Origin: Eikenella sp963548155
GTDB lineage: Bacteria; Pseudomonadota; Gammaproteobacteria; Burkholderiales; Neisseriaceae
Length of the DNA: 30,563 nucleotides
Direction: 5' to 3'
NCBI GenBank assembly: GCA_963548155.1
Contig: CAUUTP010000014.1
Location: forward strand, 1-30,563
Position numbers and translations under genes: made by a program. Numbering within the stretch: the stretch's first letter is position 1; each line of letters starts with the position of its first letter. The notes under the pieces were generated by a model. It was not told the DNA's origin, made no database searches, and worked only from the letters and a program-made list of their open reading frames with translations. Shown here piece after piece: positions 21,011-29,000 of this stretch.

Positions 21011-21922
21011 TCAATGCACTTGGTAGCGCTGCAACACGGCGCGGATTTGCGGCAGGGCGGCGCGGGTAGCATCTTCGCCAAGCTTGATGGCGTGGGCTTT
21101 TTCATCGAAGCCGCCTACAGCGCCAAGGTGCTGTACCTGCGGTTTGATCACCACGTCGGCCTTGGCCAGCTCGCTGTTGAGGGCCGATGCGCTCATGATG
21201 TTGAGGCTTTGGTCGAGATAGGAGAAGAAGCCGCTTTGGCTGATACGGGCGGGTTTGGCGGAAATGTCCACCGCAATCACCACGTTGGCGCCCATCTGGC
21301 GGGCGGCAGATACGGGCACGGGGGCGGTGAGGCCGCCGTCCACATAGCGCTTGCCGTTGATTACTGCAGGCTGGAACACGTTTGGGATGCTGGCGGAAGC
21401 ACGCACGGCCTGGCCGGTATTGCCGCTGCGGAATACCACGCTGCGGCCGGAGTCGAATTCGGTGGCCACGGCGGCGAATTTGCGCGGCAGGTTTTGGATG
21501 GGGCGGTTGCCTACTTGGCGGTTGATGTAGTTTTGCAGTTTTTCGCCGCGGATAAAGCCGCTGGTGGAGAGGGTTAAATCCACCAAATCAGCGCGTTGCA
21601 GGTTTTCTGCTTCGCGCTGCAGGCGGGGGGCGTTCATGCCGGAGGCGTAGAGGCTGCCCACCAGGGCGCCTGCGCTGGTGCCGGTAACGATTTTTATGGG
21701 GATATTGTTTTCTTCCAGCACCTTAATCACGCCGATATGGGCGAAGCCTTTGGATGCGCCGCCGCCCAGAGCCAGGCCGATAACGGCTTGGGGCTTGCGG
21801 GTGGCGGTGAGCGGCTGGCGGGATGGAGTTTGCGAGCCGCTGCCGCTGCCGAGAAGGCCGCAGGCGGAAAGGGAGATGGTGAGCAGGGAAATGCCGATAC
21901 TGCGGCGCAATAGGCTGTTCAT
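21011..21922 (-). CDS. Patatin-like phospholipase family lipoprotein
   Basis: The 303-residue protein starts at 21922, where an AAAGGA ribosome-binding site precedes a lipoprotein signal (MNSLLRRSIGISLLTISLSAC, Cys21). The frame extends to 22096 but that part has no start signal. The patatin/RssA-type hydrolase domain has the oxyanion loop GLALGGGASKGFAHIGV (Gly-rich at 53-59), the nucleophile elbow GTSAG with Ser83, and the catalytic Asp195 in YVDGGLTAPVPV, a complete Ser-Asp dyad. RSGNTGQAVRASASIPNVF is the family block before the Asp. It is membrane-anchored in the envelope and may cleave phospholipid acyl chains. nlpD lies upstream on the same strand, separated by a MITE-like element. Substrate unknown. 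Confidence 0.92.
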   Translation of the reverse strand: MNSLLRRSIGISLLTISLSACGLLGSGSGSQTPSRQPLTATRKPQAVIGLALGGGASKGFAHIGVIKVLEENNIPIKIVTGTSAGALVGSLYASGMNAPRLQREAENLQRADLVDLTLSTSGFIRGEKLQNYINRQVGNRPIQNLPRKFAAVATEFDSGRSVVFRSGNTGQAVRASASIPNVFQPAVINGKRYVDGGLTAPVPVSAARQMGANVVIAVDISAKPARISQSGFFSYLDQSLNIMSASALNSELAKADVVIKPQVQHLGAVGGFDEKAHAIKLGEDATRAALPQIRAVLQRYQVH

Positions 21923-22388
21923 GGGGAATCCTTTGTTCTTAGGCAGGGAAGGGCGATATTGTATAGCAAATTCACTCAACTTTCGCGCTTGCCTTGCGGC
22001 AGTTTTATACGGTCTGCGGCTTGCTGTGTAGCATTGGAAGTCAATTGAATCTGTAGTGGATTGAGGCGGGGTTGGATAAGGTGGTGGGTTATGCAATATA
22101 AGAAAAGGCTACCTGAACGCCCGCTCTTCGTAGCAATACACGGAGCTTGTTTCAGGTAGATTGTAGAAATCAACAGCGTTGTTTACACTTTCGGCTTTTG
22201 CTTGAAGACCCGTTTGAGCAGCTATCCGGCATTGTCAAGAATGTCGATAGACACGGGAAACCAGCTTTGTTCTTGATAATGACGGATAGCTGCTTAAAAA
22301 TCATTCAAGCAAAAATAAAAGTTGTCCGCCGTAGAAAAAGTGTAAACAACGCGACGATTTCCTACACCTTTATGATGTGCTAACCAAT
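21923..22388. other. Intergenic region between nlpD and the patatin gene, carrying a MITE-like insertion
   Basis: Starting from the patatin gene, this 466-base gap holds its leader (to about 22100), an intact DUS (22106-22117), half a DUS (22151-22159), the palindromic element 22160-22366, and the other half of that DUS (22367-22369 onward). A 78-residue frame at 22147-22383 lies inside the element and has no family signature. Confidence 0.6.
22160..22366. mobile_element. MITE-like palindromic element inserted into a DUS
   Basis: The element is one long imperfect palindrome of about 205 bases. The left end (GTAGAAATC...GCGTTGTTTACACTTT, 22163-22191) and right end (AAAGTGTAAACAACGC...GATTTCCTAC, 22337-22365) are inverted; further inside, TTTTGCTTGAA pairs with its complement at 22304-22314, and GCAGCTATCC...TCAAGAA (22218-22241) pairs with TTCTTGA...GGATAGCTGC (22270-22293). 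It has no meaningful coding capacity. Flanks are TTCAGGTAG and CCTTTATG: joining them rebuilds TTCAGGTAGCCT. Non-autonomous size, terminal inverted repeats and disruption of a known repeat fit a MITE. No target duplication is evident. The parent transposase is unknown; an IS256-like origin is only a guess. Confidence 0.7.
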
Positions 22389-23051
22389 TTATTTCGGCAG
22401 GTAATCCATCGGATTAACGGCTCGGTTGTTTACGCGTACTTCGAAGTGCAGTTTCACGCGGTCGGTGCCGCTGCTGCCCATGGTGGCGATGGTTTGCCCG
22501 GCGGATACCTGCTGGCCTTCGCGCACGCTGATTTGGCTGTTGTGCGCGTAGGCGGTGAGCATGCCGCCGGTGTGGGTGATGAGGACGAGCTTGCCGTAGC
22601 CGCGGATGCCTTCGCCCACATAGCTCACGCGGCCGGGGGCGGCGGCTTTCACGGGGGTGCCGGCGCTGCCGGCGATGTCGATGCCTTTGCTGGAGGAGCC
22701 GTTAAACTGGGTGATGATTTCGCCACGCACCGGCCATTGCAGGCTGCTGGGCGCGGCGCTGGTACGCTCGGCCGGGGTGCGCGTTACTGTGCGGTTGGGC
22801 GTATTGCTGGCGGGTGTGCTGCGGTTGGTGCTGCTGCCCACGCGCAATCGTTGGCCCACTTCGAGCTGGGAGGAGTTTTTCAGGTTGTTCCAGGCCATTA
22901 GGCGGGAGATGGGTTGGTTGAAGCGTCGGCTGATGCGGTAGAGCGTGTCGCCGCGCTGCACGCGGTAGTATTGATCGCCGGAGGTGGTGCCGGCGCAGGC
23001 GGCCAGGAGGGCGGTGCATAAGAAGGCGGTGCAGGCGGAAGAGAATTTCAT
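22389..23051 (-). CDS. nlpD: NlpD-like lipoprotein: LysM plus degenerate M23 domain
   Basis: The 220-residue lipoprotein (signal MKFSSACTAFLCTALLAAC, Cys19) has one LysM peptidoglycan-binding domain (YYRVQRGDTLYRISRRFNQ...LEVGQRLRVG, about 28-71), a Ser/Thr/Pro/Asn-rich linker (about 72-103) and an M23 domain (LQWPVRGEIITQFNG...AVNPMDYLPK, about 106-219). The M23 domain lacks zinc ligands: SSSKGIDIAG replaces the HxGxD first histidine and KLHFEVR the HxH. That is the pattern of NlpD, which does not cut peptidoglycan itself but activates the amidase AmiC to split daughter cells. It is shorter than E. coli NlpD (379 residues), mostly in the linker. surE/rpoS, frequent neighbours elsewhere, are absent. 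Secure as family. Confidence 0.9.
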   Translation of the reverse strand: MKFSSACTAFLCTALLAACAGTTSGDQYYRVQRGDTLYRISRRFNQPISRLMAWNNLKNSSQLEVGQRLRVGSSTNRSTPASNTPNRTVTRTPAERTSAAPSSLQWPVRGEIITQFNGSSSKGIDIAGSAGTPVKAAAPGRVSYVGEGIRGYGKLVLITHTGGMLTAYAHNSQISVREGQQVSAGQTIATMGSSGTDRVKLHFEVRVNNRAVNPMDYLPK

Positions 23052-23162
23052 GAAGCGCTCCGTGTGATGGGGCAGCTGGGCTACCTGAAAAATGAAAGAT
23101 ACAGCGGGTGTGAGCTAGGCAAATTTGCCATGTGCTCAAGTGTGCTGTAAAGAAGTGCTTCT

Positions 23163-23192
23163 ATCATACTATAGGAAACGGCAGGTAAACAA
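23163..23192 (-). promoter_or_regulatory. nlpD: Possible nlpD promoter
   Basis: On the minus strand TTGTTT (23192-23187), an 18-base spacer and TATGAT (23168-23163) lie about 110 bases before nlpD. The -35 matches the consensus weakly. Confidence 0.4.
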
Positions 23193-23268
23193 ACCGGCTG
23201 GTCGGGCGGAGTTGGTGCGAACAGGGTATGATGTGGTTGTTTGCAAAATATAGCGCGAGGAGATGACT

Positions 23269-23418
23269 ATGCCTTCTGCATTCAATCCGCAGGCCGCAAC
23301 TAATGTTTATTGCTTGCTATTTGAGCAATACGAAACGTTAGATTTAATGGGCCTGGTGGAGTTTTTGTTCCACCTGCCGCAAACTAGATTGAAGCTACTC
23401 CTTTCAGGTAGCCTTTGA
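23269..23418 (+). pseudogene. Truncated DJ-1/PfpI-family gene (N-terminal 49 codons)
   Basis: A good ribosome-binding site (AGGAG, 23258-23262) is followed by an ATG and 49 codons that open like a DJ-1/PfpI (class I glutamine amidotransferase-like) protein: NVYCLLFEQYETLDLMG, then VEFLFHLPQTRLKL. The family consensus is a hydrophobic strand, 'F/D-x-LD-x-x-G-P-x-E'; here Pro is replaced by Leu. The frame then runs straight into a DUS (TTTCAGGTAGCCTTTGA), which encodes SGSL and brings the stop. The remaining ~140-170 residues, including the nucleophile Cys elbow, are missing, and I find no continuation in the next 250 bases. This is a decayed gene whose break coincides with a DUS. The short peptide is unlikely to function. 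Confidence 0.6.
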
Positions 23419-23636
23419 ATGCAGTGGGCTTGGGAAAACTTTGCAAAATACCCGCTTGATTTTATGTATGGCGGGCAGATATAGGGGTGGCTGTTGTGCC
23501 CTAGGGTTCAAGCTTTGGATAAAGCCGAATCAGCCTCAGTAGATGTGATGGCGCCGGATGAGGCTGTCTGTGAGCGGCATTAGCTCTCAAATGTCGATTT
23601 GATCGCTGTTTGGTGCCAGCAGGCTACCTGAAAGCG

Positions 23637-23666
23637 CAGCTTTAACGGAGTTTCCGAAGAAAGCTG
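23637..23666 (+). other. Nested hairpin upstream of fxsA
   Basis: CAGCTTT (23637-23643) and AAAGCTG (23660-23666) form an outer stem; CGGA and TCCG form an inner one inside the same loop. It lies 50 bases before fxsA, with no T run directly after it. It could be a leader structure or a remnant; function unknown. Confidence 0.4.
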
Positions 23667-23715
23667 AGTTTCTGCGAAGCTAAAAATCATTTCTTTGTTT
23701 GAAAAGGAAAAAACG

Positions 23716-24192
23716 ATGCGTTACCTTGGAATTTGGCTTTTGTTGCTGGCGGGAGCGGAGGCGGCCTCGATAGTGATGGTGGCCGAGCAGCTTGGCGGAA
23801 TGCCTACGCTGTTGCTGATGGTGTTGTCGTTTATGGCCGGTATGGTGATGCTGCGCAACTTGGGTTTTTCTTCGGTGATGCTGGCCGGCTCGCTGTTTAA
23901 TAATCAGGGCGAGGTGTCGTTTTACCAATTGCTGTGGCCGCTGCGCTATATTGTGGCGGCGCTGCTGTTGATGTCGCCCGGCTTTGTGTCCACCACTTTG
24001 GCCTTGGTGCTGATGCTGCCGATTAAGGGCGGCCCGGCGGCGGTGCGGCCAAACCAGATGGGGCAGAACTACCGATCTTCCGGCTACAGTACAGACGGCG
24101 ACATCATCGACGGCGAGTTTGAAACCGTGCGCCCGCAAGAGGAGCGCGAAGAAACCCGCCTGCTGGAGCAGCACGATCACGAGCCGCAATAA
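23716..24192 (+). CDS. fxsA: FxsA-family membrane protein
   Basis: The 158-residue protein begins MRYLGIWLLLLAGAEAASIVMVAEQLG, with the start at 23716 chosen over 23695 because AAAAGGAAA lies 7 bases before it. It has the FxsA pattern: a first membrane helix (4-24), a second (PTLLLMVLSFMAGMVML), and a third (IVAALLLMSPGFVSTTLALVLMLP) with the conserved PG between halves, then a hydrophilic acidic tail (about 110-158) with RPNQMGQNYRSSGYS and DGDIIDGEFE. In E. coli FxsA overproduction lets F-plasmid cells survive T7 infection; the normal role is unknown. Inner-membrane location predicted. A DUS terminator follows. Confidence 0.9.
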   Translation: MRYLGIWLLLLAGAEAASIVMVAEQLGGMPTLLLMVLSFMAGMVMLRNLGFSSVMLAGSLFNNQGEVSFYQLLWPLRYIVAALLLMSPGFVSTTLALVLMLPIKGGPAAVRPNQMGQNYRSSGYSTDGDIIDGEFETVRPQEEREETRLLEQHDHEPQ

Positions 24193-24207
24193 GGCTGATT
24201 CACCTCA

Positions 24208-24250
24208 AAAGGCTACCTGAAAATCGAGACAAAGATTTCAGGTAGCCTTT
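24208..24250 (+). terminator. DUS hairpin terminator after fxsA
   Basis: AAAAGGCTACCTGAAA and TTTCAGGTAGCCTTT (DUS cores 24210-24221 and 24237-24248) form a stem of about 15 bp with a 15-base loop, 15 bases past the stop. Confidence 0.65.
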
Positions 24251-24307
24251 CGCTTATCCGCCGCGCGTGTACAATACGCCTTTTCCCGCAACAGCAAACC
24301 CAGCAAC

Positions 24308-25123
24308 ATGAAACCGAACAGCCTCACGCAGCGCCCCATCGGCGTATTCGATTCCGGCGTCGGCGGGCTCACCGTGGTGCGCGCGCTGATGGAGCGGCTG
24401 CCCAATGAAAACATCGTTTATTTCGGCGACACCGCCCGCGTGCCCTACGGCGTGAAATCGCGCAGCACCATCGAAACCTACACCGCGCAAATCGTTGAAT
24501 TCTTAATGCAGCACGACGTGAAAGCACTGGTGATTGCCTGCAATACCATCGCCGCCGTGGCCGGTGCCAAAGTGCGGCAAACCGTCGGCGGTATGCCCGT
24601 GCTCGACGTGATTGCCGCCGGTGCGCAAGCCGCGCTGGCTACCAGCCGCAACGGCCGCATCGGCATCATCGCCACGTCCACCACCGTCAATTCCAACGCC
24701 TACGCCCGCGCCATCCACGCGCAAAACCCGCAGGCGCGCGTGCCTTCCCAAGCTTGCCCGCTGCTGGTGCCGCTGGTGGAAGAAGGCTGGCTCGAGCACG
24801 AAGTCACCCGCCTCACCGTGCGCGAATACCTCAAGCCACTGCTCGCCGAAGACATCGACACCCTCGTGCTCGGCTGCACCCACTATCCCCTGCTCAAACC
24901 CCTGCTGCAAAGCGAAGCTCCGCATCTGGCGCTGGTGGATTCCGCGCTCACCACCGCCGAAGCCACTGCTGCCGCTTTGGCCGAAGCCGGCCTGCTCAAC
25001 CCCAGCCAAACCCCCGCCGACTACCACTTCTATGTGAGCGATATCCCCCTGCGCTTCCAAACCATCGGCGAGCGCTTCCTCGGCCGCAGCCTCGAGCAGA
25101 TTGAAATGATGCGGCTAGGCTAA
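24308..25123 (+). CDS. murI: Glutamate racemase
   Basis: MurI interconverts L- and D-glutamate, providing D-Glu for peptidoglycan. The 271-residue enzyme has the N-terminal IGVFDSGVGGLTVVRAL with Asp15, YFGDTARVPYG, the first catalytic Cys78 in VIACNTIAA, and the second, Cys190, in LVLGCTHYPLL, which act from opposite faces of the substrate. VLDVIAAGAQAAL and IGIIATSTTVNSNAY are the usual middle blocks. It is preceded by a DUS terminator and a short gap, with no strong ribosome-binding site. purN follows on the same strand after a DUS pair, an arrangement with no metabolic logic, so each is probably its own unit. Normal length, secure. Confidence 0.97.
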   Translation: MKPNSLTQRPIGVFDSGVGGLTVVRALMERLPNENIVYFGDTARVPYGVKSRSTIETYTAQIVEFLMQHDVKALVIACNTIAAVAGAKVRQTVGGMPVLDVIAAGAQAALATSRNGRIGIIATSTTVNSNAYARAIHAQNPQARVPSQACPLLVPLVEEGWLEHEVTRLTVREYLKPLLAEDIDTLVLGCTHYPLLKPLLQSEAPHLALVDSALTTAEATAAALAEAGLLNPSQTPADYHFYVSDIPLRFQTIGERFLGRSLEQIEMMRLG

Positions 25124-25135
25124 TTGCCCCTAATC

Positions 25136-25175
25136 TTTTCAGGTAGCCTGAGTAACGCCACAGGCTACCTGAAAC
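25136..25175 (+). terminator. Inverted DUS pair between murI and purN
   Basis: TTCAGGTAGCCT (25138-25149) and AGGCTACCTGAA (25162-25173) with one extra base pair on each side and a 12-base loop, 14 bases after the murI stop. Confidence 0.55.
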
Positions 25176-25206
25176 ATATCCCAACCACTTTTCCAACTAC
25201 TCCGCC

Positions 25207-25827
25207 ATGACCAAAACCGTCATCCTCATTTCCGGCCGCGGCAGCAATATGCAGGCCGTGGTGCAAGCCAATATTCCTAATCTGCACATCGCTGCTGTGC
25301 TCTCCGACAATCCCCAAGCCCCCGGGCTGGCCTGGGCGGCAGAGCAGGGCATCCACACCGCCGCCCTCAATCCCAAAGACTTCTCCAGCCGCGCTGATTT
25401 CAACCAAGCCATGCTCGAGATGGTGGCCGGCCACGCGCCCGACCTTGTGCTGCTTGCCGGCTATATGCGCATTCTCCCGCCCGAGTTTTGCAGCCGCTTT
25501 GCCAATCAAACCATCAACATCCATCCCTCTCTGTTGCCTGCCTTCCCCGGCCTGCACACCCACCAACGCGCCATCGACGAAGGCTGCCGTCTCGCCGGCT
25601 GTACCGTGCACTTCGTTACCGCCGAGCTCGATTGCGGCCCCATCATCGCCCAAGGCGCCGTGCCCGTGTACGATACCGACACTGCCGATACCTTGGCCGA
25701 ACGCGTGCTGAAAATCGAACACCAGCTGCTGCCGCAAGCCGTGGCCGATTTTGCCGCCGGCCATCTGAGCATCCACGGCAAACGCGTACACAACCGGCGC
25801 ACCGCAGGCGAAGCCGGGCAAGGTTGA
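25207..25827 (+). CDS. purN: Phosphoribosylglycinamide formyltransferase
   Basis: PurN transfers a formyl group from 10-formyltetrahydrofolate to GAR in purine synthesis. The 206-residue protein opens ILISGRGSNMQAVV (phosphate-binding loop) and carries the active-site Asn104 and His106 in INIHPSLLPAFPGLHTH and Asp142 in TAELDCGPIIAQG, matching the Asn-His-Asp triad of the family. PDLVLLAGYMRILPPEF is the folate-side block. No strong ribosome-binding site is visible. It is unlinked to purM, which is common in beta-proteobacteria. Its C-terminus ends in a short Gly/Ala tail. Secure. Confidence 0.97.
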   Translation: MTKTVILISGRGSNMQAVVQANIPNLHIAAVLSDNPQAPGLAWAAEQGIHTAALNPKDFSSRADFNQAMLEMVAGHAPDLVLLAGYMRILPPEFCSRFANQTINIHPSLLPAFPGLHTHQRAIDEGCRLAGCTVHFVTAELDCGPIIAQGAVPVYDTDTADTLAERVLKIEHQLLPQAVADFAAGHLSIHGKRVHNRRTAGEAGQG

Positions 25828-25883
25828 GCATATGGCAAGCAGGGGCAACTTAATAGTGTCCAAATCAAAATGTTTTGTTTAAC

Positions 25884-25927
25884 TTTTTCAGGTAGCCTCT
25901 CCGCAAGAGGCTACCTGAAAATTTTTG
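25884..25927 (+). terminator. DUS hairpin terminator after purN
   Basis: TTCAGGTAGCCTCT (25887-25900) and AGAGGCTACCTGAA (25906-25919) form a long stem with only a 5-base loop, followed by AATTTTTGG. A lone DUS follows at 26030-26041, just before the DUF2339 gene. Confidence 0.65.
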
Positions 25928-26069
25928 GGCGGCTATTTTGCCGCATTCCCCGCCGCCAGCAGATACCGCTATAATCCATCCAAGTAATAATCTAATCAAA
26001 CTATTTTGGCGAAGCCCGCTGTGTTCGCTTTCAGGTAGCCTGTGCGCTGCCGCCCAAACGAGGTGTGAT

Positions 26070-29000
26070 ATGGCTTTTGTCGTAACCTTATTGCTGTTGA
26101 TGTTCGGTGCTTTTGTGGTGATGTTGTTCCAAACGAGGATGCAGCAGCAGGAGATGGCCGAACAGCTATCGCGCTTGCAGAAAGAAGTGGAACAGCTGCG
26201 CCGCCGCCAGCCCCTGCGGGAGCAAAGGCTGGCTGAAAGTGAAAGTAGCGAGCTGCGCCAAAGCGGGCAGGCGGTGCCTCAACACGTTGGGCAGGCCGGG
26301 CTTCAGCCCAATGCGCCTAGTGCGCCGCAGCCTGATTTCAGCGGCTGGCCGTACAACCCGAACGTGCCCACTTCCGCTGCTTCGGGCGCATCGCAGCCGA
26401 GTGTTGCCGCGTTTGATGCCATTCCTTCTGCGGCAGCCGGCCCGGCTCAATCAGCGCATCTGGCTGCCCATTCCCAAGCGGTAGAAGTGTCGGTACATCC
26501 GCTTCCTGCCCAATCTGGTCAACCTAACCCATCCACATTCGAACAACCTGCCGCGCCTGCGTTTTCAGGTAGCCTCACGGCTGCTGCTTCTGCAGCGGGA
26601 GAAAATGTGCCGCCTGCTCCGGCAGCGCAGCCTGCTCCCGCCGCACGGCAGCCTGAAGCGGCTGTTGAGGAACATGGCGTGATGCCGGGCAGCCGACCGG
26701 GCACGGTGAGAATCCGCAAACGGGGGACGGCGCAAACCGCAGCCCAAACGCCTGCACGCACTCCGGCTCAAGCAGCGATGGCGGCGCAAAGCCAAGCTCA
26801 AGCGGCTGCCCAAGCATCGGCCGATCAATCCGCCCAGTGGCGCCGCGTTGCCCGCCCGGCCGAGCGGGAGGAAAGTGCGTTTGCTCCGCTGATCGATTGG
26901 CTGATGCACGGCAACCTGCTGCTGAAAACCGGCGTGGTGGTGCTGTTTTTGGGGCTGGTGTTCTTGCTGCGTTTTGCTTCGGAGCGGATTCATGTGCCGA
27001 TTGAAATGCGCTATCTGAGCGTGATGGGCTCGGGTTTGGCGGCTGCCGTGGCGGGCTGGTTTTTGCAACGTCGCCGCCGCGAATATGGCCTGATTTTGCA
27101 AGGCTTCGGCATGGCGGTGATGTATCTGACCACGCTGGCGGCGGTGAAGCTGCACCCGCTTCTGCCTTCTGGCACGGCTTTTATGTTGATGGTGGGGCTG
27201 GTGTGCGCAATGGCGGCGCTGGCGGTGCGGCAAGATGCGAAAATCATGGCGCAAGTGGCGCTTATCGGCGGTTTGGCCGCGCCGATTCTGGTGAGCGATG
27301 GCAGCGGCAGCCATGTGGTGCTGTTCACTTATCTGGCGCTGCTCAACACTGGCGTGGCGGCGATTGTCCGCTTCAAAACCTGGCGCAGTCTGAACCTTAT
27401 CGGCTTTATCGGCAGCCTGTTTATTGCCGTGATGTGGGGCTCTGCTGAATACACGGGCGAGCATTTCGCCAGCACCGAGCCTTTCCTGATTTTCCACTGG
27501 TTGCTCTACACGCTCTTGGCCTGCCTTTACGCGCTGCATCGGCGCGATGAGGCTGATGAGGCAGCCGTGCCGGATAACGCTGGGTTGGACGAACTGATTG
27601 ATAGTTTGGTACGCCACGGCATGACTATCGGCGCGATAGACGGCACGCTGCTGTTCGGCTCGGCTGTATCCGCGTTTGTGCTGCAATATCATATGCTGCC
27701 CGAGGGCGGCCATTGGGCGGCCGGTGCGGCGCTGGGTTTTGCCGCGGTATATGCCTTGCTGGCCGGGGTGTTCACCGGCAGCCGCGATTTCCCGCTGTTG
27801 CGCCAAGCGTTGGCGGCGCTTTCGCTCGTGTTCGCCACCCTGGCGGTGCCGCTGGCCTTTGAGCAGGCGGCCACGGTGGCGCTGTGGTCGCTGGAGGCTG
27901 GGCTGGTGTATGTGTTTGCACTGCGACAGCAGCGGCCGCACACGCGGTTTTTGGCGGTGGTGGTGTATGCGCTGTCGCTGGGTGCATTGCTGTTTGGCGG
28001 CGAATTGGGCTGGCAGATTGTGAGCGAAGAAAGTGTGCCGCTGCTGGTTGGTCCGTTGGTGCCCACATTGGCGACGGCCTCGACCGGTTTGGCCATGTAT
28101 GCCGCTTGGCTGCGTTGGCGCTGCCGCGGTTCGGCCTATTGGGAAAGCTGTGCCCAGCGCGGCGCTTTGGGCGCAGGCCTGTTGCTCGCGGGGCTGCTGC
28201 CGCTGATGTGCCTGCCGCGCCATTGGGCAATGGTGGCTTTGGCCGCATTGGTTTGGGCGGCGGTGCGGGTGCAGGCGGTGTTACAGGATGCGTTTGCGCC
28301 CAACCCGCTGGCCGCACTTTCAGGTAGCCTCTCTGATGAAGGCGGGGCAGACGAAGATGCGGATGAGGCAGACGAATCCGCCTGGCTGCCCGGCAGCGGT
28401 TTGTTTGCAGTGGCCGCAGTAAGCTGGGGGATGCTGGCGATGCTGTTGCTGGCAGTTGTGTCCGGCGGGGAAGGCTGGCTGTCCACCATCTGCTGCTTTG
28501 CCGCCACGCTATTGTTGGGTGCGTCGGCCTACGCTTTGCACCACCAGGGCGAAGCATGGCTACCTGAAAATGAACCCGGTGCGCTTCTGCGCGGCAAACA
28601 CAGGCGCAGCAGGCAGCAGCACGATACCGCGTTTCCACTCCCTCTGCTGCTGCACCAAGCTGCCGGCTGGTTGCTGCTCGGCTTGGCATTCTTGGGCACG
28701 ATACTCTCTTCAGTCAACCTGCTGCACCATCTGCCGGAAAGCCTGGCCGGCAGCGCCCCGCTGTGGACTTTGCCGTTGCCCTTCGCGTTGTGGACGGCGG
28801 CAGCCTGGCTGCTCGATTGGCGGCAGGGCAGGCGCACTGCGCTTTTGCTGGTGCCGCTGCTGATTCCGAACGCCATGCTGCTGTTTGGCGGATTGAGCCG
28901 TGCCGATTTGGTGGCGCACGCGCTTTCAGGTAGCCTCATGCACCTGGCCTTGGCTGCCTTGTTGGCATGGGTTTTGCGCCTGCAAGGCTTCCGTTCGCAC

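Larger units (their letters stand above)
23052..23715. other. Long intergenic region with a truncated gene, DUS and hairpin
   Basis: The largest gap in the window (664 bases). It contains the nlpD leader with a DUS-like copy (GGGCTACCTGAA, 23078-23089), a possible nlpD promoter, the DJ-1/PfpI remnant at 23269-23418, about 200 bases (23419-23620) in which I see no gene, a DUS at 23621-23632 and a nested hairpin at 23637-23666 before fxsA. Confidence 0.6.

Noticed and set aside
22050..22066. Second Correia-like end (TGTAGTGGATTGA)
   Set aside because: Two mismatches to the canonical end, no partner, and it lies in the GC-normal leader of the patatin gene; chance is more likely.
22162..22366. 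Integron attC site or CRISPR-like array
   Set aside because: The palindrome is longer than an attC and lacks paired RYYYAAC/GTTRRRY core sites; there is no integrase, and no direct repeats with spacers occur.
22147..22383. 78-residue frame inside the palindromic element
   Set aside because: It spans the inverted repeats and half a DUS, has no ribosome-binding site and no recognised domain; the palindrome explains the sequence.
1591..25919. DUS inverted pairs as a novel dispersed repeat or CRISPR-type system
   Set aside because: They are the known neisserial uptake sequences in the Eikenella dialect, and paired copies acting as terminators are an established arrangement.
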